A program made the translations under genes and the position numbers. Below are positions 29,759 through 39,396 of a DNA stretch of 64,000 nucleotides, in pieces (the first letter of the stretch is position 1; the number at the start of each line of letters is the position of its first letter). The stretch lies in contig NZ_JAEUAK010000002.1 of assembly GCF_019511345.1 (NCBI RefSeq), positions 124,001 to 188,000 on the forward strand. The letters run 5' to 3'. The notes under the pieces are model-generated. The model had not been told where the DNA came from, ran no database searches, and was given only the letters and a program-made list of their open reading frames with translations. The stretch comes from Rhizobium mesosinicum. Its GTDB lineage: Bacteria; Pseudomonadota; Alphaproteobacteria; Rhizobiales; Rhizobiaceae.

Positions 29759-31411
29759 TTAAGCGAGACGGGCGAAATACGCCCCCCAGGCCGGAATATC
29801 GATCCTGTCGCCGTAGTTGTTGCTGTTAAAGCCATGCCCCGTCAAAGCCTGCCACTCGCCTGCCGGCAGGGTGACATTGGTTTCTGCCGGCCCCATGTTG
29901 AAGATGCAGAGCAGCGTCTCATTGCCGTATTCGCGCGTGAAGATCAGCGCATCGCCCTGCGGATCCTCGAACTCAATCTCGCCCTTGGCGAAAGCCGGAT
30001 GCTGCTTACGGAAGGCGATGAAGCGGCGGTAGTGCTCCAGTACGGAATTCTCGTCGCCCTGCTGCACGCTGACGGCACGCAGGATGTGCTCGACCGGCAC
30101 CGGCAGCCAGGGTTTTACCGTCGAGAAGCCGCCCTGGGCAACCTGGCTGTCCCAGACCATCGGCGTGCGGCAACCATCGCGTCCCTTGAACTCCGGCCAG
30201 AACTGGATACCGTAGGGATCCTGCAGGTCCTGATAGGCAAGATCGGCTTCGGTCAGCGCCAGCTCCTCACCCTGATAGAGGCAGACCGAACCGCGCAGGG
30301 TCATCAGCAGCGAGGCATAGAGCTTGGCAAAGGCGTCGTGGTCGGCGACCAGCGAACCCCAGCGGCTGACATGGCGCATGACGTCATGGTTCGAGAAAGC
30401 CCAGCAGGCCCAGCCATCGGGAGCCGCGGCGCCAAAATCCTTCATAACTTCCTCGACACGCTCAGGCGTCAGCGGATCGGGCGCCAGGAATTCGAAGGCG
30501 TAACACATGTGCATCTTGTCATTGCCGGAGGTGTATTCGCCGACGATTTCGAGGCCACGCTGGCTGTCGCCCACTTCGCCGACGGCGGCAATGGCAGGAA
30601 ACTCTTCCAGCACCGCACGGAAACGCTTCAGGAATTCGAGATTTTCCGGGCGGTTCTTGTCGTAAAGGTGCTCCTGGAAGTTATAGGGGTTCACGGCAGG
30701 TGCAGTCGACGCGTTGCGGCGTTCCGGAGCAAGCGCCGGATTGTCGCGCAACAGCTTGTCGTGGAAATAGAAGTTGATCGTGTCGAGGCGGAAGCCGTCG
30801 ACACCGCGCTTCAGCCAGAAACGGACGACATCAAGCAGGCGGTCCTGAACTTCCGGATTGTGCAGGTTCATATCCGGCTGCGAGGTCAGGAAGTTGTGCA
30901 TGTAATATTGCATGCGCGTCGGATCCCACGCCCACGCGGAACCGCCGAAGATCGAGAGCCAGTTGTTCGGCGGCGTACCGTCAGGCTTGGCATCGGCCCA
31001 GACATACCAGTCTGCCTTGGCATTGGTCTTGCTCGTGCGGCTTTCGACAAACCACGGGTGCTGGTCGGAAGAATGCGAGATGACCAGATCGATCATCACC
31101 TTGATGCCGAGACGGTGGGCTTCCGCTATCAGCGTGTCGAAATCGATTAGCGTACCGAAGATGGCATCGACGTTTTCGTAGTCGGAAACGTCGTAACCGA
31201 AATCGCGCATGGGCGAGGTGAAGAAGGGCGAAATCCAGATGGCGTCGGCACCAAGGCTTGCGATATGCGGCAAGCGGGCGGTAATTCCCTTGAGGTCGCC
31301 GATGCCGTCGCCATTCGAATCCTGGTAGGAGCGCGGATAGATCTGATAGATCACCGCGCCGCGCCACCAGTCCTTGTCGGCGGTCAGAAGGGATTGGGAA
31401 GCCATACTCAT
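29759..31411 (-). CDS. aglA: Alpha-glucosidase AglA (GH13)
   Basis: This cytoplasmic alpha-glucosidase releases glucose from imported alpha-glucosides. The 550-residue protein has all GH13 landmarks: WWRGAVIYQIYPRSY at the start, DLVISHSSDQHPWF, the nucleophile Asp210 in GVDGFRLD, the acid/base Glu279 in AVGEVGD, and Asp343 in FSNHDVMRH. The sequence is of the oligo-1,6-glucosidase/alpha-glucosidase type. It lies between aglG and aglK. Its product glucose can enter the Entner-Doudoroff route encoded by the zwf-pgl-edd operon downstream. Confidence 0.93.
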   Translation of the reverse strand: MSMASQSLLTADKDWWRGAVIYQIYPRSYQDSNGDGIGDLKGITARLPHIASLGADAIWISPFFTSPMRDFGYDVSDYENVDAIFGTLIDFDTLIAEAHRLGIKVMIDLVISHSSDQHPWFVESRTSKTNAKADWYVWADAKPDGTPPNNWLSIFGGSAWAWDPTRMQYYMHNFLTSQPDMNLHNPEVQDRLLDVVRFWLKRGVDGFRLDTINFYFHDKLLRDNPALAPERRNASTAPAVNPYNFQEHLYDKNRPENLEFLKRFRAVLEEFPAIAAVGEVGDSQRGLEIVGEYTSGNDKMHMCYAFEFLAPDPLTPERVEEVMKDFGAAAPDGWACWAFSNHDVMRHVSRWGSLVADHDAFAKLYASLLMTLRGSVCLYQGEELALTEADLAYQDLQDPYGIQFWPEFKGRDGCRTPMVWDSQVAQGGFSTVKPWLPVPVEHILRAVSVQQGDENSVLEHYRRFIAFRKQHPAFAKGEIEFEDPQGDALIFTREYGNETLLCIFNMGPAETNVTLPAGEWQALTGHGFNSNNYGDRIDIPAWGAYFARLA

Positions 31412-31447
31412 GGAATATCCTGTTTGAAATTACGTCTTGGGATGGAA

Positions 31448-32611
31448 TCAGCCTCCTTTGACCGACCCCGCCAGCAGGCCGCGCACCAGATAGCGCTGCA
31501 GCGAAAAGAAGACGAGCAGCGGTATGATGATGGTGACGAAGGCTGACGCCGTCAGGATTTCCCAGTTGCCGCCGCGCGAACCGAGCAGCGCATTCAGCGC
31601 TCCCGTCAGCACGAGGTGGTCCTTGTCGGTGCCGAGGAAGACCATGGCGACGAGCAGGTCGTTCCACACCCACAGGAACTGGAAGATCGCGAAGGAGGCG
31701 AGCGCGGGGAAGGACAGAGGCAAAACGATGCGAGTGAAGATCTCGAAGTCGCTCGCGCCATCGACGCGCGCGGATTCGATGATCTCCTTGGGCAGGCCGG
31801 CGATATAGGCCCGCAGGAGATAGATGGCGAGCGGCATGCCGAAGGCGGTATGCGCCAGCCAGATGCCGGGATAGGTCTTCGACGGCTGGCCGATCGCGGT
31901 GCCGATCTCGTTGTAAAGACGGAGCAGCGGGATGAGCGACATCTGCAGCGGTACGACGATGAGGCCGACGACCAGTGCAATCAGCAGCGCGCGGCCCGGA
32001 AACTCCATCCAGCTCAGCGCATAGGCGGCGAAGGCAGCGATCAGGATCGGGATGATGGTCGCCGGAATGGTCACCGTCAGCGAATTGATGAAGGACTGGC
32101 CGATGCCCTCGCTCGTCAGGACGGTCTTGTAGTTTGCCAGCGTGAATTCCGGCGGAGCCGATGCCGCGACATAGATGCGCCGCGGACGTTCATCGGCCCC
32201 GAAGGCGGCGTTCTTCATGTAGCGGTAGCTGCCGTCGCTGTTGACGAGCAGGCTTTCGCCGTCGCCGAGATCGGCAGTCTGACCGGCGTCGAAGGCCGAG
32301 GGCTGCTGCACACGCACGCCGAAGGCTTTCACTGAGCGGCCCGGCTGATCGGCCAGCACATTGCCCGTGATGACGTAGATATCACCCTCCTGCTTCTGCT
32401 GGTCGGGCGTGCCGAGGCGTGCGGCCACCGTCTGCGTGGATCCGACGAAGGCAGTCCACCAGCCGGAAACGGTGATCTGGTCCCTGTCGCGGAGCGCGCT
32501 GACGAAGATGCCGAGGGTCGGCACCAGCCAGACAATGACGATGACGAGAACGCAGAAGTGGACGAAAAGACGGGCGGGGCCGATCTTGAAGTAGCGTGCA
32601 GCGGTCGTCAT
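31448..32611 (-). CDS. aglG: Alpha-glucoside ABC permease AglG with extended periplasmic loop
   Basis: This is the MalG-like inner-membrane permease. At 387 residues it is about 100 longer than an ordinary MalG-type subunit. The extra part lies between the first hydrophobic segment (FCVLVIVIVWLVPTLGIFVSAL) and the second at about residue 175. It is hydrophilic and probably periplasmic (GDIYVITGNVLAD, SLLVNSDGSYRYMKNA). The EAA motif IESARVDGASDFEIFTRIVL is intact. It starts 1 bp after aglF and precedes aglA by 36 bp. A comparable large loop exists in E. coli MalF, where it contacts the binding protein. Confidence 0.92.
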   Translation of the reverse strand: MTTAARYFKIGPARLFVHFCVLVIVIVWLVPTLGIFVSALRDRDQITVSGWWTAFVGSTQTVAARLGTPDQQKQEGDIYVITGNVLADQPGRSVKAFGVRVQQPSAFDAGQTADLGDGESLLVNSDGSYRYMKNAAFGADERPRRIYVAASAPPEFTLANYKTVLTSEGIGQSFINSLTVTIPATIIPILIAAFAAYALSWMEFPGRALLIALVVGLIVVPLQMSLIPLLRLYNEIGTAIGQPSKTYPGIWLAHTAFGMPLAIYLLRAYIAGLPKEIIESARVDGASDFEIFTRIVLPLSFPALASFAIFQFLWVWNDLLVAMVFLGTDKDHLVLTGALNALLGSRGGNWEILTASAFVTIIIPLLVFFSLQRYLVRGLLAGSVKGG

Positions 32612-32612
32612 C

Positions 32613-33626
32613 TCAGCGCCCCTTCAATTCAGCGTTGGCGCGGCGCACGTTCCACACCATGATCGGCGTGACGGCGAGCATGATGATGATGGCGATGACA
32701 GCACTTCGGCCGGAATCGCCGCCGCCGCGGAACAACCAGTTGAACATCAGGTTCGCCAGCACCATGGTCTGCCATTGGCCGTTGGTCATGGTGAGCACGA
32801 TATCGAAAACCTTGAGAACAAGGATGGTGATCGTCGTCCAGACGACGGCGATCGTGCCCCATATCTGCGGCACCATGATGCGCCAGAAGATCTGCCAGCC
32901 ATTGGCGCCGTCGATGACAGCAGCCTCGATCGTCTCTTCCGGGATGCCGCGCAATGCGGCCGAAAGGATAACCATGGCAAAACCGGTCTGGATCCAGATC
33001 AGGATCACCATCAGGAAGAAGTTGTTCCAGAAGGGAACGGAGATCCAAACCTGCGGCGTGCCGCCGAAAGTCTGCACGATGGCGTTCAGAAGGCCGATCT
33101 GCACATCGTTGCCGCCGCGGTATTCGTAGATGAATTTCCAGATCACGGAAGCGCCGACGAAGGAGATCGCCATCGGCATGAAGACGATGCTCTTGGCGAT
33201 ATTGCCCCACCAGATGCGGTCGGTCATGACGGCGATGACAAGGCCGAAGAAGGTGCAGGCGGCCGGCACGACGGCAAGCCATAGAATGTTGTTGAAGATC
33301 GACTGGCGGAATTCGCGGTCGTTCAAGGCCCACAGGTAGTTCGTCGTGCCGACGAACTCGTTGCCCGACCTGTCGTAGAAGGACAGGATGAAGGTCGCGA
33401 CGACAGGATAGACGAGATAGACGATCAACAGGAAGAGCGCCGGGAAGAGGAACAGCCAGGGGCGGATCATTGCGCGCCGGTTCAGATTGCGCGAGGCCTG
33501 ACGGATATCACCGTCCCGCACCGGCAAGGCGAGATCGAGGATCTTGTTCGAGAAAAAGAAATAGGCCGAGCATGCGAAAACGGCGACGACCACGACGCCC
33601 AAAGCGGACACTATCTGCGACAGCAT
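32613..33626 (-). CDS. aglF: Alpha-glucoside ABC permease AglF
   Basis: This is the MalF-like permease subunit, 337 residues long. It has an extra N-terminal hydrophobic segment (VVVVAVFACSAYFFF) before the usual start at RPWLFLFPALFLLIVYLVYP, giving about eight hydrophobic stretches. The EAA motif TIEAAVIDGANGWQIFWRIM is present. It pairs with AglG (1-bp gap). It is separated from aglE by 172 bp with a strong hairpin, which probably sets less permease than binding protein. Confidence 0.92.
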   Translation of the reverse strand: MLSQIVSALGVVVVAVFACSAYFFFSNKILDLALPVRDGDIRQASRNLNRRAMIRPWLFLFPALFLLIVYLVYPVVATFILSFYDRSGNEFVGTTNYLWALNDREFRQSIFNNILWLAVVPAACTFFGLVIAVMTDRIWWGNIAKSIVFMPMAISFVGASVIWKFIYEYRGGNDVQIGLLNAIVQTFGGTPQVWISVPFWNNFFLMVILIWIQTGFAMVILSAALRGIPEETIEAAVIDGANGWQIFWRIMVPQIWGTIAVVWTTITILVLKVFDIVLTMTNGQWQTMVLANLMFNWLFRGGGDSGRSAVIAIIIMLAVTPIMVWNVRRANAELKGR

Positions 33627-33760
33627 TTCGTCCCTCCCCTGCTTCCCTGTCTTATTCTGAAGGGTTAACGCCGGATATCTTCAATAGAGCTGATGTGTTT
33701 GATCACAACATCCGGCTTGACCGGGCTCCCCCTCTGGAAACCCGGCCGCTCATTCCGGTG

Positions 33761-33784
33761 ATGCCGCCGGTCACCCGGCGGCAT
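33761..33784 (-). promoter_or_regulatory. Stem-loop between aglE and aglF
   Basis: ATGCCGCCGG and CCGGCGGCAT form a perfect 10-bp GC-rich stem around TCAC, 14 bp after the aglE stop on the minus strand. No T-run follows, so it is more likely an mRNA-stabilising or partially terminating structure than a full terminator, comparable to those behind other binding-protein genes. Confidence 0.6.
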
Positions 33785-33798
33785 GAATTGTCAGGAGA

Positions 33799-35160
33799 TT
33801 ACTTGATGCCGTCCCAGGCGCTCTGGATTTCGGCTGCGGCGTCCTGAGCGGACTTGCCGCCGACGAAATCGACCATGCCGGTCCAGAAGGCGCCAGCGCC
33901 GATCTTGCCGGGCATCAGATCAGAACCGTCGAAGCGGAAGGTGGTAGCCGAGGTCAGGATCTCGCCTTCCTTCTTCATCTGGTCATTGGCATAAGCATCG
34001 ACGTTGACGCCCTTGTAGGGGGTCAGGAAGCTCGACTGAGCCATCCAGAGCTCATGAGCAACTGGCGTCTTCAGGAAGTCGATGAAGGCGCGAGCCGTCG
34101 GAGAATCCTTGGCGATGGTAACGAGCGTGCCTGCACCCAGAACCGGCTTGCCGAGATCGGCATGTGCCGCATAGGTCGGCATGTAGAAGAAGTCGGCATC
34201 GGTGCCGAGCTTCGTGCCTTCAGGGAAAAAGGACGGGATGAACGAAGCCTGGTGGTGCAGGTAGCACTTCGGTGGAACGGCGAAGAGGCCCTTCGGGCTG
34301 TCGCGGAAGTCGGTCGAAGCAACGGCTGCAACGCCACCGTCGACATACTTTTCGTTCTTTGCGAACTTGCCGAATTCGTCGATAGCAGCGACGACGGCCG
34401 GATCGGTGAACTTCACTTCGTTGGTGGTCCACTTGTCGTAGACATCAGGCTTCTGCATGCGAAGCATGATATCCTCGACCCAGTCGGTTGCCGGCCAGCC
34501 GGTCGCGCCACCCGAACCCAGACCGATGCACCACGGAACGCCGCCGTCCTTGACAATCTGGTCGGTCAGGGCGTGCAGCTCTTCCATTGATGTGGGGACC
34601 TTGTAGCCCGCTTCCTGGAAGTTTTCCGGCACATACCAGACGAGCGACTTCACGTCGGCCTTATAAGGGAAAGCATAGAAGGCTTCCTTGCCGTCCTTGC
34701 CCTTGTAGGTACCGTAGCCGACCCAGCTATCGCCAGCGCCGTAATTGTCCTTGACCCACTTGGACGTATCGTCGCCGAGCGGCGTCAGATAGCCCTTGCC
34801 GGCGAGATCGGCGAGAAGGCCCGGCTGCGGCAGGATCGCGATATTCGGCGGGGAGCCTGCCTGCGTATCGATGACGATCTGCTGCTCATAGTTTTCAGAG
34901 GAGGAATACTTGGCATCGATGCCTGTCGCCTCGACGAAGTAAGCGAGAATGCTCTGGAAGAAGGCTTCGTCTTCACCGCGCCAGGGGCCGAAGATCGTCA
35001 GCGGCTGCCCCTTCAAATCGGCATGGGCAGACTTGAAGTCGTCATAGCTCTTCCAGTTGAACTTGGCGTCCTGGCCCGGCGGGAATTTCAGATCTGCGGC
35101 CGACGCGGCGCCGCCCAAAAGCGCCGCAAGTGCAACGCCCATCAAGAATGACTTTTTCAT
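33799..35160 (-). CDS. aglE: Alpha-glucoside periplasmic binding protein AglE
   Basis: This is the periplasmic substrate-binding protein for alpha-glucosides. The 453-residue precursor has a clear signal peptide (MKKSFLMGVALAALLGGAASA). The mature protein has the extracellular sugar-binding family pattern (LTIFGPWRGEDEAFFQSIL, NIAILPQPGLLADLAGKGY, GSGGATGWPATDWVEDIML). It is the first gene of the agl operon. A LacI-type operator lies 55 bp upstream of its start, so AglR probably represses it. Confidence 0.92.
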   Translation of the reverse strand: MKKSFLMGVALAALLGGAASAADLKFPPGQDAKFNWKSYDDFKSAHADLKGQPLTIFGPWRGEDEAFFQSILAYFVEATGIDAKYSSSENYEQQIVIDTQAGSPPNIAILPQPGLLADLAGKGYLTPLGDDTSKWVKDNYGAGDSWVGYGTYKGKDGKEAFYAFPYKADVKSLVWYVPENFQEAGYKVPTSMEELHALTDQIVKDGGVPWCIGLGSGGATGWPATDWVEDIMLRMQKPDVYDKWTTNEVKFTDPAVVAAIDEFGKFAKNEKYVDGGVAAVASTDFRDSPKGLFAVPPKCYLHHQASFIPSFFPEGTKLGTDADFFYMPTYAAHADLGKPVLGAGTLVTIAKDSPTARAFIDFLKTPVAHELWMAQSSFLTPYKGVNVDAYANDQMKKEGEILTSATTFRFDGSDLMPGKIGAGAFWTGMVDFVGGKSAQDAAAEIQSAWDGIK

Positions 35161-35214
35161 GTGATCAACCTCCCATCACAATCCGATAGCGCAGAATTTC
35201 ATTCAAAGGAAATC

Positions 35215-35228
35215 TCAAAGCGCTTTGA
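35215..35228. promoter_or_regulatory. LacI-type operator upstream of aglE
   Basis: TCAAAGCGCTTTGA is a perfect 14-bp palindrome with the central CG step typical of LacI/GalR operators. It lies 55-68 bp before the aglE start codon, in promoter range. Probable AglR site. Confidence 0.7.
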
Positions 35229-35378
35229 CAACGCAACTCATTCACTTTCGGCAGAATGAAGTCAAGCCATTTTGCGAATACAGCGGGAATACAGCTGCTA
35301 TCTCGCGTTGCTGCAAGGCTCAGTGTCGAATATGGAGCGATTTTTCTTGAGTCAAGCGCAGCAGATGCTACATATTTG

Positions 35379-35388
35379 AAAGCGCTTT
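35379..35388. promoter_or_regulatory. LacI-type operator upstream of aglR
   Basis: AAAGCGCTTT within TTGAAAGCGCTTTGGAA repeats the core of the aglE operator. It lies about 67-76 bp before the aglR start and 162 bp (centre to centre) from the first site. Autoregulation or DNA looping between the two sites is plausible. Confidence 0.65.
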
Positions 35389-35454
35389 GGAAGCCATTGG
35401 GAGGCGGCGGCCACTATTGACGGCCACAGGGCAGGCCGGGAGGAAGCATAGCAG

Positions 35455-36480
35455 GTGAATCTCAAACAGCTATCGGAATTGCTGGGGCTTTCGCAGACAA
35501 CTGTGAGCCGCGCGCTGAACGGCTATCCCGAAGTCAACGAGGCGACCCGGGAGCGCGTGCTCCGGGCAGTCAAGGAAACCGGATACCGGCCGAACAAGGC
35601 CGCCCAGCGACTTGCCACCGGCAAGGCCGGTTCGATTGGCCTCGTGATGCCGACAGCGCCCGGTCATCAGTCGGACGTGCATTTCGGAGAATTCCTGGCC
35701 GGTCTCGGCGAGGAAGCGGTGCGCCACGACTTTCACTTCGTCATCATGCCGGCGGACCCCGACGATGAGGTCGCAGCACTGCGGCGCCTGGCAATCAGCG
35801 GCAATGTGGATGCGCTCTTCGTGGCTTATATGCGCGGCCATGACCCGCGGCTCGCCATGCTGAAATCGCTTTCCATGCCCTTCGTTGTACACGGGCGCTC
35901 CTTCGGTTCGGAGCCGGACTATCCCTATCTCGACATCGACAACGAGGCGGCTTTCTACGACGCCGCGAGACTTCTCCTGCAGCTTGGCCATACGCGCTTT
36001 GCGCTGATGAACGGGCCGGCGCATCTCGATTTCGCCATTCGCCGCAGGAACGGCCTCATTGCGGCGCTCGGCGAACGCGGGTTGGAGCTGGCGGACGACT
36101 GCACGAGCCATACGGTCATGACCGACGAGGAAGGGCTGATCGCCATGGAGCGTTTCCTGCAGCTTCCAGATCGGCCAACCGCGATTTTATGCTCCAGCAC
36201 GGTTCTGGCTCTTGGCGCAATCCGAGCCGTCAATCAGGTCGGGTTGAAACTCGGCGAGGATATTTCGCTGATCGCCCATGACGACGTGCTACCGCTCCTG
36301 AAGCCGGAAAATTTCTCCGTGCCGCTGACGACGACGCGTTCGTCACTGCGGGCCGCCGGCGTGCGCATCGCGCAGCGGCTCATCGGCACGGTCAAGCAGG
36401 TGGGGCCCTTCCCCGAGCAGGAACTCTGGAAGACCGAGCTGATCGTCAGGGCCTCGACAGGCCCCGTCCCGCAGAGTTGA
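35455..36480 (+). CDS. aglR: LacI-family repressor AglR
   Basis: This 341-residue LacI/GalR regulator is divergent from aglE and probably represses aglEFGAK until an alpha-glucoside is present. The GTG start at 35455 places the helix-turn-helix at residues 1-25 (MNLKQLSELLGLSQTTVSRALNGYPEV), with GGGAGG about 11 bp upstream. The hinge sequence YRPNKAAQRLATGK is followed by a periplasmic-binding-type effector domain (LVMPTAPGH; CSSTVLALGAIRAV; ISLIAHDDVLPLL). It ends immediately against folD, with no base between the two convergent stop codons. Confidence 0.9.
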   Translation: MNLKQLSELLGLSQTTVSRALNGYPEVNEATRERVLRAVKETGYRPNKAAQRLATGKAGSIGLVMPTAPGHQSDVHFGEFLAGLGEEAVRHDFHFVIMPADPDDEVAALRRLAISGNVDALFVAYMRGHDPRLAMLKSLSMPFVVHGRSFGSEPDYPYLDIDNEAAFYDAARLLLQLGHTRFALMNGPAHLDFAIRRRNGLIAALGERGLELADDCTSHTVMTDEEGLIAMERFLQLPDRPTAILCSSTVLALGAIRAVNQVGLKLGEDISLIAHDDVLPLLKPENFSVPLTTTRSSLRAAGVRIAQRLIGTVKQVGPFPEQELWKTELIVRASTGPVPQS

Positions 36481-37380
36481 TCAGAACACCGGCGGCGTCA
36501 GTCCTGCCGAACGATGGGCGGCAATCACGGTATTGGCCATCAGCATGGCAATGGTCATCGGGCCGACGCCGCCGGGAACCGGGGTGATGACGGCAGCAAC
36601 CGGAGAAACCTCGGCAAAGGCGACATCGCCGACGAGGCGGGTCTTGCCCTCGCCGCGCTCGGGGGCGGCGATGCGGTTGATGCCGACATCGATGACGGTG
36701 GCGCCGGCCTTCACCCAATCGGCCCTGACCATTTCCGGACGGCCGACGGCGGCCACCAGAATATCGGCATTGCGGCAGATGCCGGCGAGATCCTTGGTGC
36801 GCGAATGGGCAATGGTGACCGTTGCATTGGCATTCAGCAGAAGCTGCGCCATCGGCTTGCCGAACAGATTGGAGCGGCCGATGACGACAGCGTTGAGGCC
36901 GGAGAGATCCTCGCCATGGGTGCGGCGGACGAACACCATGGCGCCGGCCGGCGTGCAGGAAACGAGGCCGGTCTTCAGGTCGCCGGTCGCAAGCTTGCCG
37001 GCATTGACGACGCTCAGGCCATCGACATCCTTCTCCGGCAGGATCGATTGGATGATCGGCTCGCTGTCGAGATGTTTGGGCAGCGGCAGCTGCACGAGAA
37101 TACCATGGATCGAGGGATCGGCGTTGAGCGAGGCGACGAGCGCTGCAAGCTCCTCCTGCGTCGTCTCGACCGGCAGCGTGTGCTGGACGGACTTGAAGCC
37201 GCATTCCTTGGCCATGCGGCTCTTGGAGCTGACATAGGTGTGGCTCGCCGGATCGTCGCCGACGATGATGACCGCAAGGCCGGTCCGGACGCCCTTGGCG
37301 GCTTCCAGCGCAGCATTAGCCGATTTCACGGTTTCGATTACGGATGCGGCAACCTGCTTGCCATCGATTACTGTCGTCAC
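36481..37380 (-). CDS. folD: Bifunctional methylene-THF dehydrogenase/cyclohydrolase FolD
   Basis: This enzyme interconverts 5,10-methylene-, methenyl- and 10-formyl-tetrahydrofolate in the cytoplasm. The 299-residue protein has the FolD pattern. The substrate-site lysine is in [11 protein letters not shown] (about residue 55), followed by [13 protein letters not shown], the NADP-binding [20 protein letters not shown] and the C-terminal [19 protein letters not shown]. It is transcribed alone. Its stop codon abuts that of aglR. Confidence 0.95.
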   Translation of the reverse strand: MTTVIDGKQVAASVIETVKSANAALEAAKGVRTGLAVIIVGDDPASHTYVSSKSRMAKECGFKSVQHTLPVETTQEELAALVASLNADPSIHGILVQLPLPKHLDSEPIIQSILPEKDVDGLSVVNAGKLATGDLKTGLVSCTPAGAMVFVRRTHGEDLSGLNAVVIGRSNLFGKPMAQLLLNANATVTIAHSRTKDLAGICRNADILVAAVGRPEMVRADWVKAGATVIDVGINRIAAPERGEGKTRLVGDVAFAEVSPVAAVITPVPGGVGPMTIAMLMANTVIAAHRSAGLTPPVF

Positions 37381-37496
37381 GCGTCTTCTCCGCCCAATTT
37401 CGCGCCAGTCTATTCGCCCGCTGCGGGAATGATCTCCCGATAACGCCCTATCCCGTTTAAAAACGGCAAATGCAAGGGCAATCTGCGGGCGTGCGC

Positions 37497-39284
37497 TTAC
37501 CGCGAGACCTGGTGGGCGTGAAAGCGATCGCGCCGGCTGGCGATCTGCGAGCGCAGTGCATCGACCTCGCCCGCCGCCTGCGGGACGAGTGCCGGCTCTG
37601 CTACCTGCGTCAACGCCGGGACCTGCACAAGTTCGGCCACAGGGGCGAGAATTGGAGCCTGAACGGGAACTGCGACCGGCGTCCGTTCGGGCTGCCGCCG
37701 GAAGAAACGCGGCACGAAGGCGAGGCCGAGGCCTGCCGCCAAACCGGTAAGGCCGCCAATCAAGGCGTTGAACCCGAAATTGCTGTCGCCGGAAACAGGC
37801 AGCACGAGAGCAGGCTTGCGAACCGAAACCCTGCCATCGCCGATAGCACCTGTCGTGGAAACTTCCTCTTCCAGGCGCGAGCGGGCGGCAGATGCCTTTT
37901 CCCGCAATTCGGTCAGCTTGGCGAGATCGACGCCAGTGTCGCGACTCTGGGCAATCAGCGCGTTGCGGCGGTCACTGAGCTGCCTGCGCGCATCGACGGC
38001 AGCCTTGGCTGCTGCATTTGCATTCTGAGCGAGGCGCATCAGCTCCTTGCCGATGCTGTCCTTCAGACCGTCGACCTCGGACTGCTGCTGGAGCAGGCGC
38101 GGATGGCGCGGTCCTAGATCTGCCGAAAGCTGCGCGAGTGCGGTCTTGGCGAGCGCGTATCTGTCGCGCAGATCCTGTAGGGTGGGCGAGATCATATCCG
38201 GGGCGAGCGAGCCTTCCAGCACATCGGCGAGCTTGGCCGCCTTCAGCTTGTCGGCCTGTTCCTTGGCGGTCAGGATATTGTCGTCGGCATTCTTCAGATC
38301 GCTATCGAGCCCGGCGATCTGGCGCTGCAGCTGCGTCGCGACCTTGACATTGCCCTCGCCGTTCTTCTGGCCGAAGGCTATGAGCTCTGCCTGAGCCTGA
38401 TCATTTTCCTTCTTCAGGGCAGTGGCCGTCTCGGCCGCCTTGCCCGCGGCGCTGCCGCCGGTCACCGCATCGGACAGTCGCATGGCGATGCGTGTCGATT
38501 TGTTGCCATCGCCTGTCGTTACCATCAGACGGATCGTGCCAGCGCGACCGTCGGGAATAATCGCCAAGGCAGATTTCAGTGCGGCCTCTGCGCGCGATGC
38601 CGGATCGGCGGCAGCCCCGCTGCCGGAGAGAAGATCGAAGGCGATACCAAGCGCATTGGCGCTGTTACCGGCAAATTCCGGATCGCGGTCCAGCTTCAGT
38701 GCCGCAACGGCAGAGGTGATGACAGGTACCGATAAGAGCCTTTTGACAGTATCCCCAACGAGTGCAGCCCGGTTGTCTGCGCCTGTATCCACGGCAAGCG
38801 TCGTTTCCGCGGTGTAAAGCGCGGGTGAGGATGGCATCAGGATAGGGGTGGCAGCGCCGCCAAACGAGAGAGCAGCCACGACGAGAGCGCTTCTGCTCCA
38901 GTTCGGACGCCGTATTTCGCCTGAAACCGGCAAAATGGGTGCTTTTTCAACGGGGGCGACGCGGTGAACTTGGACGAATTGCGTCCTTGGCTCCAGCGCG
39001 GGACGAGAGGGTTCAGGTGCGGAAGCGGAAGCGATATCGTTTGCAGCCTGAAGGCGCGAGCCTAGGATCGTCTCGATCCGGTCCACCAGCGGTTCAGTCT
39101 GCCGCGCCTTCGCACGCTGTTCGTCGAGCAACCGGCCTATGGCGCGCAGCAGTTCGGCTTCGGAAGGAAGGATCTCCGGCAGATGGGTGTTCTTTTCGGC
39201 ATGACTTTGCCGCTGGCCGCGCGAAGATCTGGTTGCGCGATTATGGAAACTGCTTTTCGCCCTGGAATCGTGCATTGGCGTCAC
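37497..39284 (-). CDS. Wzz/ExoP-type chain-length-determinant-like protein without kinase domain
   Basis: This 595-residue inner-membrane protein resembles the N-terminal half of polysaccharide co-polymerases such as ExoP. A soluble basic N-terminus of about 130 residues is followed by a hydrophobic segment ([18 protein letters not shown]) and a long periplasmic helical region with the GNVR-type motif [13 protein letters not shown] near residue 390. A second hydrophobic segment ([17 protein letters not shown]) and a proline-rich cytoplasmic tail ([18 protein letters not shown]) come last. The tyrosine kinase half is absent. A start three codons later is also possible. With the next gene it may help make a surface polysaccharide; which one is unknown. 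Confidence 0.72.
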   Translation of the reverse strand: MTPMHDSRAKSSFHNRATRSSRGQRQSHAEKNTHLPEILPSEAELLRAIGRLLDEQRAKARQTEPLVDRIETILGSRLQAANDIASASAPEPSRPALEPRTQFVQVHRVAPVEKAPILPVSGEIRRPNWSRSALVVAALSFGGAATPILMPSSPALYTAETTLAVDTGADNRAALVGDTVKRLLSVPVITSAVAALKLDRDPEFAGNSANALGIAFDLLSGSGAAADPASRAEAALKSALAIIPDGRAGTIRLMVTTGDGNKSTRIAMRLSDAVTGGSAAGKAAETATALKKENDQAQAELIAFGQKNGEGNVKVATQLQRQIAGLDSDLKNADDNILTAKEQADKLKAAKLADVLEGSLAPDMISPTLQDLRDRYALAKTALAQLSADLGPRHPRLLQQQSEVDGLKDSIGKELMRLAQNANAAAKAAVDARRQLSDRRNALIAQSRDTGVDLAKLTELREKASAARSRLEEEVSTTGAIGDGRVSVRKPALVLPVSGDSNFGFNALIGGLTGLAAGLGLAFVPRFFRRQPERTPVAVPVQAPILAPVAELVQVPALTQVAEPALVPQAAGEVDALRSQIASRRDRFHAHQVSR

Positions 39285-39396
39285 ATCTCATGCGCATGAT
39301 GGCCGAGTTCGCTCAACCGCGCTGACGCGGAAGATTAAGCTACTCTAAATATACATGGCAAAGAAATGGTTAACCTGAACCTGCAGAAATCTGTAA

